A stretch of 64,000 nucleotides of DNA from contig CM040753.1 in NCBI GenBank assembly GCA_022829145.1, forward strand, positions 10,609,884-10,673,883, read 5' to 3'. This document shows positions 24,950 to 37,779 of this stretch, piece after piece. Under the pieces are notes generated by a model that was given only the letters and a program-made list of their open reading frames with translations, made no database searches and was not told the origin of the DNA. The position numbers were made by a program, and so were the translations under genes. The first letter of the stretch is position 1; each line of letters begins with the position of its first letter. Source of the stretch: Albula goreensis. Its lineage: Eukaryota > Chordata > Actinopteri > Albuliformes > Albulidae.

Positions 24950-25460
24950 ATTTCATCTTCCTGGCTGCGTGCGAGGTTGCAGGAGCCCGCGTGTCACCGC
25001 TGCCCCTGTCAGCAGGAATTTCACTGCACCTATCAGGAGGGGGCTACCCTTGACCTGGAATGACAACAGAGAGATGAAAACAGAAAAGACAAGACAAACT
25101 TACTGATTTTCCCTTCCACCCGAAGACCTCCCGTAACCCTCCATGTGAAAAAAAGCCTAGGTTGACATTTGAAACTTAGCGATGAAGGCAGCTCTTTAAA
25201 GACGCGTGGTCTCAGCTCTATGTCTAGTCGCATGCGGTTTTCCTATGGGTGAGCGCAGGGAGGAGAGGCATTGCGGATAACAGTCAAAGCCCTCGCGGCG
25301 CGCGCCCATCTAGTCAAGCGAGTTTGTGGGGGAGCTCTGGAGATGGCACAACACATAAAACGAGCGCGAAACAAACTGCCATTATTTGAAAATGTCGATG
25401 CTTTGTTCAGTGATTAGTCGATGGCTCCCAAAAAACTGAAGCGATGCGTTTTTATTTCAG
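24950..25460. promoter_or_regulatory. Orphan CpG-island-like segment
   Basis: By eye, about 19 CpGs fall in 25199-25456, including CTCGCGGCGCGCGCCC near 25291 and AACGAGCGCGAAAC near 25360. Five more lie at 24967-25002. Elsewhere CpG is rare. This suggests an unmethylated region: an alternative promoter, a non-coding RNA promoter or an orphan island over an enhancer. I see no convincing TATA box, first exon or donor. The 80-codon frame at 25421-25663 has no domain. Confidence 0.4.
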
Positions 25461-25889
25461 TATTTAAACTTTATGTCCATCACTTACTCGGTTCTTTACC
25501 GATTTCACTTAATTGTCAGTATTATTGTTCCCTTCCTTTGGAACAACACTTAAGCCTTAAGCTGACAGCGGCTTGTAAACTCTTTGAATTGATGTTTTCA
25601 CAGGGCATACATATTGATATATTAACAGACTGTGGTTCCTGCAAAACCAACATTATTAGGTAATGAGACTCCCGATCAGGGCTTGTATTTGTATAATTCA
25701 GCTGTCAATATTACTTACAAAGAAAGCAGATAGTTTGGAAATGTTTGTATGGTTTATTGACAAGCCAGTTCAATTTCTTATAAATATCATTATTTGCTTT
25801 TAATTGCACAACCTTGAAGCCAAGATAAAAGTGAAAGCAGTCTTTATAAATCCCTATTTACAATGCGTATAGCTCTGACTCAAATCCTA
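25461..25889. other. AT-rich flank
   Basis: Contains splice-like words (TTTATTTCAG ending near 25460; ATTAG|GTAATG near 25660), but no supported exon. Confidence 0.4.
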
Positions 25890-25897
25890 CTTTACAC

Positions 25898-26672
25898 CAT
25901 GGTGCGAACTACAGGGGAGCCAGGGGGAGCTTGGCTCCTCTTAATAAGACATGAGCTCCCCTGAAAATATGATTTGTGAAATTTTAGGGGTGTTTAAAAT
26001 ATTGACTATATGTTATTTTTGCCATGCATTTCCACCTATTTCTCTGTATCTTCATCATCATGGATCATGCCTATAATTAGGCTGTTATAGATACATGCTT
26101 CATGCATGAAGGTGATTCTTCACTAATTCACTTCAATAAAGAAACCGGCATGCATTCTGTTCTTGCCATCACGATTGAAGTGTTGTGGTGTGATATCATA
26201 AAATTTACTTTCTTAATCCCACTCAGTCTGCATGCTGAATCGTCATTATTAATTTGTTTGTTTTGTGAAAAAAAGAAGCTTACTTGCAAATTTTGAATTT
26301 ACCAAAAAATGTAAGCCAATCGACTATGAAGAACAACCAGAGCCAGCGGCGTCTTCTATCGCAATGTTAGCTTGACAACAACCAGAACTGATGCTACACC
26401 TATACTGTGCCCTCCTTTAGTTGGCCGTATTGTATCATACTGTGATGTCTGGTTTTGATACCCATGTGGAGGTTTGATGTGTTCATTAATTGATTATTAT
26501 GTATCAGATGTGCTGACATAGCCTAAAGCAAGTAGGCCTACATGCTTGCAGCTATGAATATTTCTTTGCAACAAGAGTCACAGTCATCCCTCCCTTTGAG
26601 GCACGCGATAGTTTAAAAAAAAAAAAAAAAAAAAGTGAGCTCCCTGAAAGTCATTGTATAGTTCACACACTG
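25898..26672. mobile_element. Non-autonomous hAT-type DNA transposon
   Basis: The 775-base element is flanked by an 8-base target duplication with one mismatch: CTTTACAC (25890-25897) and CTTCACAC (26673-26680). Eight-base duplications are a hallmark of the hAT superfamily. The left end CATGGTGCGAACTACA and the inverted right end CAGTGTGTGAACTATA match at 12 of 16 positions. A sub-terminal inverted repeat (AGGGGAGC / GCTCCCCT) lies inside the left end, and GAGCTCCCTGAAAG near the right end echoes it. A 20-base poly(A) run (26615-26634) is internal. No transposase frame exists, so any movement depended on a transposase from elsewhere. Divergent ends suggest an old copy. Confidence 0.7.
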
Positions 26673-26680
26673 CTTCACAC

Positions 26681-28859
26681 CCAAAATCCATGATGACACT
26701 CCCAGGTGTAAGTGTCCTTTTTCAACCTTTGGGGGCTGTTTCTCTCTTCAGCTTCTTAGGTAAAAGATGTATTTCTCAGTTTTATAGAATGTTATTAACA
26801 GGTGAGTTTTGCCTTTTTATTTAATGGGAACATTTATTGCTTTTCTTTTCATAAATGTTGGAGGCAGATGCTTCATACCTTGCCAGAAGCAGACTCAATT
26901 ATATTTCAGAAATCCACTTGAACAAATCTTTACACTAACCTTTATAGGCCTACCCTGAGGTTAAGTAAATACAGCCCCTTGTAGTTCAGATGACCTCAGA
27001 AAATAATGCAAAAGGGATACAGTCTATCAGACTGGTAAAAAATGGCCAACATCAAACTTTACAGATAGCTCTCTTATGACAGTCCTCTTCATCTGCAGAA
27101 GAGGGGTGGGTGATTGTGAAAACAGAATGACAATGTTCCATAAGAGAAGAGAAATACAATTGCATATACACATAATAAGCATGCACCCACAGTTATGTAA
27201 ATGCACATATGCTTTCTCTCAGACCCCACAAACTACCTCCTTTCTGCAAGGCTGCATCATGCCCTGAATTTGAAGTGAAGGGGCAAATCTACTGCCTACA
27301 GCCCTATGTGTTGCAATTTGGGTTGTCACAAACATAAGTGAAACTTAACGTTTATCTTTCTGGACTAAGTAAATGGCATGCTTGAGACAATTTGGAAAGA
27401 GAGTATACAGATATGATATGAATCACTTCATGCAATTTATAAAGATGCAAGAAAGATAATCATGCATGTTTTAATCATGTGGGAAACCTGAGTTATAACA
27501 TTTGATCATACATGCAATGTGGCCAGCTCTCTTGCTAGATCCAGTGATTGCTGGGCTCTGCAGTATTGTTTTCACTAATAGAGACAGTAGGTTGCAACTT
27601 TCCAGAATATGCCAAACCTCTTTAGTGATGACAGAATTGACCTGTAAGTGCATCTCTCAAGGCTCAAGACTGCCCCTAGTCAACTATATCATGAGCCCAT
27701 CTTTGGACAGATGAGTTGTTTGATAGGTTTCATAGCACTAACCGATTTCAAGTTCTGCACTTTTTTGATTGAGAGCATATAAAAGCTCAACAATCAGCTG
27801 AAAGCTGAACATTTAGACAGTGCCCCGGGGGGACAGGACTCAGTGGGAGAACTGAATCTGATGCAACAAGGTCTTTTTTTCCCCTACAATTTAATATCCA
27901 TGTCTCAGGCAGTCTGCAGTTCTTGCTTAGGTAATTATTTTTCTTGCACTAACCCCCGCCAGAGTAATCCCAAATCCCAATTGACAGAATTTACTGCCCT
28001 CTTTTTTCCTTTTGGCAGAATTATTCATCTTTGCATTTACTTACAACTATTAAATCCAACAATGTTTTTTCATAGCTTTAAAATATCCAAAACACCCATC
28101 AATTAGCAATTAATTAATGCACATATATTTTAGATGTAGAGCAACAATCTCTTTTTTGAACAACTTATATTTAGGATGTTGTTGTTTTCTCACAATCTTG
28201 GTATAAGGTCTTTTATGAATCTGGATCAGTATCATCATGGAATATACGCCCAGGCAGTCATGAAAGCAAATGTCTTTGTGGATAACCACTTGAGTGGAGA
28301 TTTCCCCCCTTTTCGACATATTTTCCAATTTCTTCTTTGTTAGGGTCCAGTTGGACATGTAATTGTTTCAAGAAGGAAAACAATATTTTTCACTCCAGTG
28401 CTTCAGTTTTAATTACACCAGACCTGTTTGAAACTGTGCCAAATTTGGCAGGTGCAGAGCTTAAAAGTATGTAAATAGTTTTCGTTTTTTGATTCCTGTT
28501 ATTTTTTTAACCCCTGAATAATTCTTGAGCTTATATCAATAAGCATTAGGTGGTTTATTGCATCTGGCCACATTGTAGATTCTTGATTTTGCTGCCTCTT
28601 TAAATGTATACAGAGAAAAGGGACTTGGGTGGGTTGGATGGGTTTGAAGTCTACAGATTTCATGAACAGAGGGAAAAGCAGAATTGTAGATGACTCACTC
28701 TAAAGTAAATTCCATCCAGCATACACGCTAATGGGTCACCTCTCCACACAGAAAGATTGCCTTTTAAATACTCACACACAAAATTGTGTCTTTCAACATC
28801 AGTGTTCACTGACCATAAAATAATAAGCGTGTATTATGGTGGCAGGAGAAAATATGTCA
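26681..28859. other. Spacer
   Basis: No genes are supported; frames are at most 87 codons. Composition is AT-rich with no recognised repeat. Confidence 0.5.
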
Positions 28860-29290
28860 AGGACAGTCCTTTCCTTAGTCTAACCGACAAGAATGCACAG
28901 GGAGTGGAGAGGCAGATGCAGGAATGATGATTCTGGCTAATCAATTTGAGTGGGACAATGACCTATTATTGGCACATTCACAGCCCTATTCAGACTGCAA
29001 GGGAGGCTTTGGTGATGGAGGCTCCCCTTCTCCTCTGAGGAGAGCTCTCCCTGCGTGGTGAGGGGGGGACGGCTTGCAGGGAACAGACTGATAGCACAGA
29101 TTGCATGGCCCATTCCCAAGACCAATTAATCCCCAGTTAAATGTGACACATCTTAACCTGCACTGGATCCTATTCAGCACTCTACAGCAAAACCCATATG
29201 GCAGAGAGACACTTGCAGGCAGCAATTTGCTGCTGGCTTCCAGGGACTGGCTGAGAGCCAAATTCCACACACTGCACACCTCCTGCTAAT
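28860..29290. promoter_or_regulatory. Candidate regulatory block
   Basis: A GC-balanced block with an OTX/PITX-type TAATCC (29127-29132) next to CCAATTA. There is a G-rich/C-rich centre (29000-29080). Overlapping frames on both strands have no domain. It is a plausible non-coding element; function is not determinable from motifs. Confidence 0.28.
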
Positions 29291-30834
29291 AGACATGTTT
29301 GTTCTGTGGCTCTAGCCTGCATACATACAAACTGTCTCCCTGGTTTTAATGAGCAGCAGTCCCGACATCACCTTGCCACACGCCGTTATAATCTACTACT
29401 TTTGTACCATGTAACAGAAGTCCTCAGTCTTGTTCTGTTCTGTAAAGACTTTTTTTTTTCTGTGTTACCTCATATGCCGTTTAATCTTATCGAACTATCT
29501 TTGCACCAAAAATGGATTTTTGTATTAGTGCATACAACGCAGGAAGAAAGAAAGGGCCCTTAACTGCCTCAACTTAGTCTGAATTTTGCTGTTAAATATA
29601 CCATAATAAAATGTATAATTATGGCAGAGTATTTTAACATTTACATATATTCCTATATCTATGCCATATTTAAAACAGGTCAATTAAATGGCTTACTTCT
29701 ACTAGTTCTATGGTTATTTAAGTTTGTCAATGACCCAATATCCAGTTATAAGTAATGTAATCAGATGTATTACCTAAAAACCTTACCTCTGTCCATCAGT
29801 CGACTGTACCTTTTTCTTAGGTGCATATTGTATGTGATTGAAAGTGGGCTGGGATATGAGGTGAAACCCAAAATCGCAGCACATTGGGTCTGATGTCAGT
29901 AAGAACACATTACACTGCTGTTTTTCTGGTTCCCTTAACCAGCAAGCTATTTCTGGAGATGAGTTCGTGACACTCCATACTGTTCACAGCTGAAAATAAT
30001 GTCTTCTCATTGCTTACTTACTTGAATGGGTGAGATGCAATTTCCTGCAGTTAAGGTGCGCAGGTGAGCCAGGGCCAGACGGGGCAGTGCTCTGCTGTTT
30101 GCTGAGGCAAGAAAACAGAGTATGGACCCTGCTCCAGCTGACCCTGGCTAAAGTGGAATGGGAGTTTGTCAAGAGTGTTGGTGTGAATTGAAATTTTAAT
30201 AACTCCAAATGAACACTTTGGTCCAAATGAGATCCTACTGGAAATTGTTTTCATTTTTGAGTTGAAAAGGTAGAGCTTTTCAGTACAGTCAAAAAAAGAG
30301 TGACTCAGAGGAAATGTACTCTTCAAATTCATGCTTGTTTTTCCAGAGGCTTAAAACAAACACTCCTCTTATATGAGTAGATCCCTCACTTATTGTCTTT
30401 GAGTGTGACACCAAGGATGAAGAGTGTTAGATCTATACTGCAGTACTAAGATTTGGGTTTTTTTTGCTGGCTTTATGTAAAATATTATATTTGCGTAATA
30501 ATTTTATTTTATCAAATATTGCCCATGCAAAATTGTAAAATAAATGCAAATTAATTATTGACTACAATTAAAGAGAAACAGAAGTGTGGAAAGCAATACT
30601 ATTGGATTGAGTGCAGAATTACATGGGATTATGTGGTGGTAGTGTTGCATATTCCAAATCACATCAGACAAGGAGTACACGTCTGCTTTCACTGATATAC
30701 GGTGTGTAACACGAGGCCCAAAATGATTTCATGTGATTAAAGCTGTCCTGAATTAGCCTGTACAATTGTAAACAAGCTGCCACAAATAAAAAATCTTTTC
30801 TGATTAGTACGAGTTTCTGATCCCATAATTAAGA
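29291..30834. other. Spacer
   Basis: AT-rich with short frames only. 30030-30180 is slightly GC-richer with overlapping frames on the minus strand; no domain is recognised. Confidence 0.5.
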
Positions 30835-30901
30835 GATCTTTTCTCATAATTACAAGATATTTTCTCATAACTATGAGATCTTTTCTCATAACTATGAGAT
30901 A
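30835..30901. repeat. 21-bp tandem repeat, self-complementary
   Basis: Three adjacent units start at 30835, 30856 and 30877, each GAT[C/A]TTTTCTCATAA followed by TTACAA or CTATGA. A shorter degenerate unit precedes (30819-30834) and a partial unit follows. CTCATAA..TATGAG is self-complementary, so each unit can form a hairpin. Similar CTCATAATTATGAG arrays are scattered in vertebrate genomes, as I recall. Confidence 0.85.
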
Positions 30902-33900
30902 AGGTGTCTATTTTTTTTCTTTTGTGAATGTAATGCGCAATGCACAAAGCACCGTATGTGTAAATATTGTCACTGCTATTAAAAGCTTGTCTTATATTTG
31001 TGTGTAAAAAAATTAAATGTTAGAAAATTAGAAAAGCAAGAGCATGTACATATAAGAACTAAATAAAATTCACAGATCCACTGCGAACTAACGAGCAGAA
31101 AGCTGGGCCATGTAGCATAGCCAGAAGTATCTGTGCTGTAGGAGTGATGTGTATGCGAACATTAAGTTCCTGACCACTGTATCTGCTTATCTCCGTATCT
31201 CCAATATTCCCTGCACCACCCTGGGAGCCTAGAGTTTTGATTATGTTTTTTTTTCTCTAAGAAGATTTTGAAGAGTTTTTTTCCATTCAGGCATCTATTA
31301 GAAGGATGTTTGAGTAGACAACACTTTCACTATTTGAATTGTGATCGCTGAGCTAGACAACAATATCTCACCCTCTGGAAATAATTACTGCAGACAGACG
31401 CTGCTCTGATCCAAAGACCTGCTTTTCTACCAAAGTAAAAAAAAACACAATTATCTTCCCTACATATGTGGCCAAATTTGATCAATATCACAAAGTAGTC
31501 GATATCCAGTCATCAGCATACTCCCCTCATATTTGTGATTTTTCTAACTTACATGATAAGGCTAACCAGAATTACACGACAGAGGTAGCCAGTTTATTTC
31601 ATGTAAACAAAAAGCAAGCAGACTATTTTACCCAAAACAGACTGGTACTATACAGAGCAAAATTATAGCCTTACATGATGCCCCCTCCCAGACACACACG
31701 TACATTTTTTAAATTTTTGTAATACTGTAAATATACCGACAGCAGCACCAGCATAGCACACTACCTGTGAACCTGAAAACTTGGTGCCATTCTTTTTTAA
31801 TTTGTTAAAGGGCTGTGGGCTCCACTTGTACTGATTGATTAAATTGAGGTTGGCAACAGTTCTGAAATGACAAAATAGGTACCCGTCTCTAAAAGTCCAA
31901 TATCTTGGATATGTGGCCTTGACTTTATTCCTTAGAGAGATCACTTTCTGCCAGCGTCTTGTTGAATGTGTCATCTTTAATCCGTTAATGGCCTAAAAGA
32001 CACTTGCCCACAGGGAAAATTTGGACAAGCTCCCAGAGATTGAAGATTTTTTACTCTAAGAAACTTAGAAAAGATATTGGCTTATTTTGAGCAAGACAAA
32101 TTCAACTCAAAAAATATTGGCTCAGCCTGAGCTGGAAAATAGTAACATTCGGATTTAATTGCAATACTTAATTAAGACTAAACCTTGCTGTTTTATTTCT
32201 TGCTCTTGACTGATGAAACATGCAATAAGACAGGTTAAAAACTCAATGTCTGGTTAAAACAACTATAAATTAAGTGTGTGTATGAACATGGGTTTGCACA
32301 GGGCTTGAATCGATACACTGTTAATGCTGTTCAATTCCATTGAGTTGAATGTATTTTCATGTTTGAGTAATATATCCCTACTGAGAATCAACACAAAAAG
32401 GGAATTACATTGAAAATGAATTTATCTATATCATAATTGAAAAGAAAATTTCCAAACAGTCATCAGTTAGAAATGAAGTGATTGTGACATGATGTTAAGG
32501 AGACCATTTGGACTTTGATGAGTAATGTAGATGCCTATGAGCCTTCACTTTGCAATTACCATTCACTGTACAAGTTTTCTGTTTGATGAGCTGACCAGGT
32601 CCAAATTTCTGGCAAGGCATCCACAATAACAAATTAAATTAACAGTGTTCTTGGCAAAGCAAGGTTCAATTCACACCCAATCCAGTAATGTAGCATTCCA
32701 TATATTGTTTGATACATATGTTTACTTCATTGTGCCGAGAATATGATTGACTCATTCGGTGAAGAACACTTCTCTCAGAATCAGGCCCAATGAGGTGCTA
32801 ATGGCAACATATGATTGTAAAGTAAAGCTGTATGAAAAGGTAAACCCATGTTTATTATATAATACAAATTCCATTACTCTTCTGTCAAATGACAGTCTTC
32901 CTTACCACAAAAAATTAAACCTATGTTTTGTTGATTTTTTAATAGCTGTGTAATTTTATTTTTACTAGAGATTAAAAATGATGTCTACTTGTAAGTATTT
33001 TGTCAGGGCCCCTTAGTTACTAGGGAACGGTGATGCAGAGGCGTCCCAAGGAACCATAAAGTAACCGAGAAATATAGACTTGGTGTGTGAAGGAATTGAG
33101 CAAGAAGAAGAGTGTAATGTATTCACAGACATGACACATGCATAACACAGTGCTCAAAATGGGAGTGGGATCTTCTCCATTGGACAAATAAAAAAATGCT
33201 TCAGAAATGCTTTCAGTGTCCACTTCAGATCAATTACATTTATTTTCAAAAGATGAGATGTTAGTAGATAGCATAAGCCATAGCTGGATGCATGCGATCT
33301 GTCTGATTCCCTCAAAATGAACAATTCTCATTTTGATCTTTGATCAAATTTTTAATCTTTTTTTTCAGTCACATACTGTCAGAAATATACATCTCCATTA
33401 CCCATTATCATCTCAAAATGTCCTCATCGTGCTCCGATTCCTTTCTTCTCGAAAAAACCCTTGAGCACTGGATACTCCTATATTTAGCTGATCCTACATC
33501 AGCATAATAATATTTTATCAGCGTTTTAATAAATATGTAATAACAACAACCATATGACATGGTTAAATTTAGGTGTTCATATACAGTACATGTAGGTACT
33601 GCATAAAGTGGTTCATTCCTCCAAAGTCCTGTTTCTTAATTTAAACTGATTAATGTTGTTTCTTATTCAACATTTTTATCACTGTAATCACCAGAATTGT
33701 CATAAATTGTTGTGTAAATTGTTGATTCATCAATTTACAAATGAAGAAAAAATACTGCTGTTTGAATTCCTAATTCCTGAGGACCATTCATTACAAAGAC
33801 ACATTAGGAGGGTTAATCATTTTGTCTGAAGAGGCTCTGCTAAGCTAAAGTATCTGTTTATCTCTGAGACTCCCTGTTCTCTAATCTGTAGAATTTAATA

Positions 33901-34779
33901 AATTAATAATTTAATAAATATATTACAGCACTTTATTTTTCTATGAAATGGATAGTGTCTGTTGAAAAAGTCTGATTAACTCATTAAGAAAGACTGAATG
34001 TATAATAGATGTGCAATTATGTAAATGTTATTACATTTTCATATCATTTTCCATGAAGAATTAAATCTGTCTTATGGAAACTTTAATTATTTACAAGTGA
34101 GAAGACTTATTTCACTGAGTGTGAGAAAGACAGAAATATAGACCTATCAGACAGATGGATACATCTCTGACTCAATCAGCCATGGTTTAAGACCATTCCT
34201 ACAAAAACTTTAATCAGTGATCTAAAACATCATTCCTCATACAGCCACAAGGTAGTTTCAAAGATGAGCTTTGAAATGTTCTGTTTCACATCCAGTGTCT
34301 CTGGAATATTTTATAATGCAACACAGTTACAAATGAATCCAAAAGCATGAACAGGAAGCTTACATCAAAAACTGCTTAATGATTAGAACCTGCATGGTGG
34401 TTACACCATAGTATAACACCACTTATACTGCTATATAACCTGAAAACAATGATTGCAAAACTAAATGAAATATGGCTGAGAGGATCTAGTAAACAATATA
34501 TTTTAGAGTAAATAGCAAAGTCCATGTGACACACATTTAGTGTGCTACCTTTTACATGTTTTTCCCAGCTGGATTTGAACTGTATTATCAGTCCTGCTGC
34601 ACACTTTCCCCCACAACCTTCGAAGGAGGAAGGCACTGAACATGACTCCTTCAATTCAGGGGTAGGCAGCCTTTGTTACTTTCACACTGCAGATGTGACA
34701 CCAATCTCAATTGGTCTGTGCTATCTGAGGAATGCAGACTTAACATATGCTGAGTTAATGAACCTGCCTGGGGAGGTCA
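30902..34779. other. Long AT-rich spacer
   Basis: Nearly 3.9 kb of CpG-poor, AT-rich sequence. Frames are at most 103 codons and without domains. An imperfect X-box-like GTTACTAGGGAAC lies at 33016-33028. No repeat family is recognised. Confidence 0.55.
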
Positions 34780-35010
34780 GTAAAGAGCGATGGGACTGAT
34801 GAGTCTACAGGCCTGCCCACCAGGCTTCCCCTGTGAGGATGATTGCTGCCAAATGCTGCCTCGCCAATGTGGGTCTCCTGCCACAGTCGGTAACAGTGTG
34901 GCTCGGATGCCGGCTCTCAACCGTGGGGCTCACAGCTGCACCACAAACACATGCCTTAACTCTATGAAGTGTCTGAGGTCCCATTATCTCACTTTTATAG
35001 TGCAGCCCCT
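34780..35010. promoter_or_regulatory. Candidate regulatory block
   Basis: GC-richer than the long spacer on its left, with CpGs (TCGCCAATG, AGTCGGTAAC, CTCGGATGCCGGC, ACCGTGGG). Frames on both strands overlap and have no domain. Confidence 0.25.
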
Positions 35011-35093
35011 CAGCTTTATTGTGCAATTCTGTATGTGCATATTAGCCTTTTATTAAGTACTTTTAATTTTGCAGAGTCTATATTTGCAGTTTG

Positions 35094-35095
<2 letters not shown>

Positions 35096-35155
<60 letters not shown>

Positions 35156-35180
35156 TATGCCTGTTTGTTTGTGTGTGTGT
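35096..35180. repeat. (TG)n microsatellite
   Basis: A perfect tract from 35096 to 35152, then an interrupted TG/TTTG tail to 35180. The CV-repeat peptide frames across it are artefacts. Confidence 0.97.
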
Positions 35181-36319
35181 CCATGTATTCAATTCCCTTC
35201 ATGTGTCATCTTTGCAAACCATTGCAAGTCCCTTGATGAGCACCATCGAAGGGGCAGCAGTGTCACTATAGACAGCTATAGATATTTCCCCTGAATTCCA
35301 TTGTTGTAATCTGACTTTGAGTGGGCCCCTGGCAGTCTGATGAATTTGATGTTATGTGTCTGTCTCTCCTGAGTTCCAGATGCTCATTATCATTATAATT
35401 TCTCAAAATGGTGGAGAGCTCCAAAGGGAGCAGTTTCATGTTAGCAGACATCACCTGGGTTAATGTCCACTGACTGCATGTCTGCATCCATCAGCTCCCA
35501 TTTAGCAACATCACTTCTCACCAAACAAAATGAGTCACTAATTCCAAGACAATGCACTGGGATGAAGAAAAAAAAATATACTAATAATCATTCAAACCAA
35601 TCTTAGCTCCTTATAAGCCCCTGACATTTGTTGTTTTCCCATTTGATGTTGTGCAGCATGGAAATAAGTCTTAAGAGTTTCTGGCTTTATAGAGCTGAGT
35701 GTGGCTGGCAGGGGAGAGAGGCTCTGTGGTTTCCAACTATGCACTGAAATACCTGGAATGTAAAAAAGGCCCCGGATGGACAGCTATAGTCAGAAATCTG
35801 AGATAGGCTTTATTCAATGAACTGGATATTTTTTTGATACCATAGTAAAGAAGCACATAACTGAAACACCCAGACCGTCGCAGCATTTGTAAATAAAAGT
35901 ATGCAGGTAATGGTGACTGTTGTTTTTACCAGCATTTAGGTGCCTCCTGGAGAGTTAGTATTTGTCAGAGTTGGGCATGCATATGTTTGTGTGTGTAGGT
36001 CATGATCTTAATGTAAAACAATATTAGTCTTTTAATGTTTTTTTAAAATGGATGTTTTTTTTATTTACAGTATGTTCCACTTTTTTTTCTGACAATACGC
36101 ATAAGTATGAGGTTATGTAACCCTTCTCTCATTGCTCTCTGCTCATTTGAAAAGACATGAAGCAGAAGTGAGGTGTCTTTAAACCTCTGTTCTGCGGATA
36201 CAAAATGATATGGCAACCAAATGTACAGTATGCCTTTTAAGTGCTTTTCAATAATTCATATGTCACAAATATGTACATCCTTCATGGGTCCCATTGTGCA
36301 GTACTGTAAAATATATATT
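35181..36319. other. Spacer
   Basis: 35200-35500 is GC-balanced and could hold a small regulatory block; the rest is AT-rich. Nothing is identified. Confidence 0.45.
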
Positions 36320-36600
36320 GCCTCTGGCTGCCATCTTTATTTGAAGCCCAAAGAGGCAAACTCAGAGTGGTAATTACAATCATACGTTCCCAAAAGAGCC
36401 CTTTTTTTCAGCACGCCTGCCTTCATACTCCTCCATTTGTAACATTGTTCATTAAATGCTACCTACCACAGTTCCCCAGGAGCTGCTGAACGGCCTTTCA
36501 GGGAACTATCAAATGGGAACACAAGGATAATGACATTGTCAGATGTGACTTGGGTGATAATCAGTTAACATGACCCTCATGTGTCTGTGGAAAAAAGAAG
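36320..36600. promoter_or_regulatory. Candidate regulatory block
   Basis: Contains a YY1-type GCCATCTT (36330-36337) and a homeodomain core TAATTA (36371-36376) in smooth repeat-free sequence between AT-rich spacers. No frame of 60 codons or more lies here. Confidence 0.28.
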
Positions 36601-37779
36601 GGTGGGTTCATATAGATGCATCTCAGTAATTTAAGTGGCAGTTTTAAATTAGATGTCTTTTGGGAAAAAAGAAATAAACCTCAAAAAATTGACTATGACT
36701 ACATAGTAAAACAAATTGAAACACATGCATCTATAATGGCTTCATACATCATATAAGTATTATGATATATAACATATGCTATTCAACTTGCTTGTGACTA
36801 TGCGATTGACTAACATGTCCCCAACTTGATTCCTTTGTTATGTAAATGTTTCTTATTTCAAATGAGTAAGAAAATTATGTTTTTATTGTAACCCTAGCGT
36901 GATGAATTCCAGATTCCACTAAAATATTTGTAAAATAACATGAGTCAAAGTGTGATGATTTAGCAAGTTTATCCTTTGAGGTATTTGATCCCTGACAAAA
37001 AAAGCCATCCTCAGGGAGGAATAAGTAGCCTATACTTTATGTAGTCACACAGATTAATAGACAAAATGTAAAAACACTCTTCAGTGGAGGAGCACAGTGT
37101 AAACCCTGGGATAACTCATAATTTGGAAGTGGCACCCTCAATACAACACTGGAGAATCCATTGGAGAGTAACAAGCAAGTACATCTAAGCCTAACAACTC
37201 ACAGATGCTTATATTATTTATTGGACATATGTCAAGGTCTGAATTGCATTACCTTCAACACCATGTTGTTGAGGTTTGCATTAAAGACTGAATGAAAGAA
37301 AATTTAGCTTTTTGCCATATATCTGGAGAGCTTATATTTACTATATACAGTAATGTTTAAGGTTTATGCAACAGCCTGGACCACACTGTGGTAACTGTAT
37401 GGTGAATGTCTAAAACGAGGCCACCGCATAGTTTGCCAGGCTTTTTTTAGAGTCTCCACTTGTTCATAATATATTTAAAAATAACCATACTGGAGGTAAT
37501 ACACAGTTTTCCAGTTCCACATTTGTTGTCACTATGGATTACATGCCACCTTTGATATTTACACAGTTAATACAAGCAGTATAATTATGTCAGTGGTATT
37601 CTACTTCATGTTCATTTACAATTTTTTTGCACCAGTTACTTTTCCAGCAGTGATTTGTGCACTAATTACTACTACAACAGAATGTGTAAAATACCTACAT
37701 TAATACAAAACATCTCCAATGAACAAGATAATTGCAAATTGTTATTGTTATTGGAACACTTAACAACACAGAGGGCTTA
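36601..37779. other. AT-rich spacer
   Basis: Nothing is recognised. Confidence 0.55.

Noticed and set aside
33016-33028. X-box-like GTTACTAGGGAAC, with a similar GTTACTAAGGAAC at 42747-42759
   Set aside because: Both differ from the RFX consensus at important positions in each half-site; two such imperfect words in 64 kb are unremarkable.
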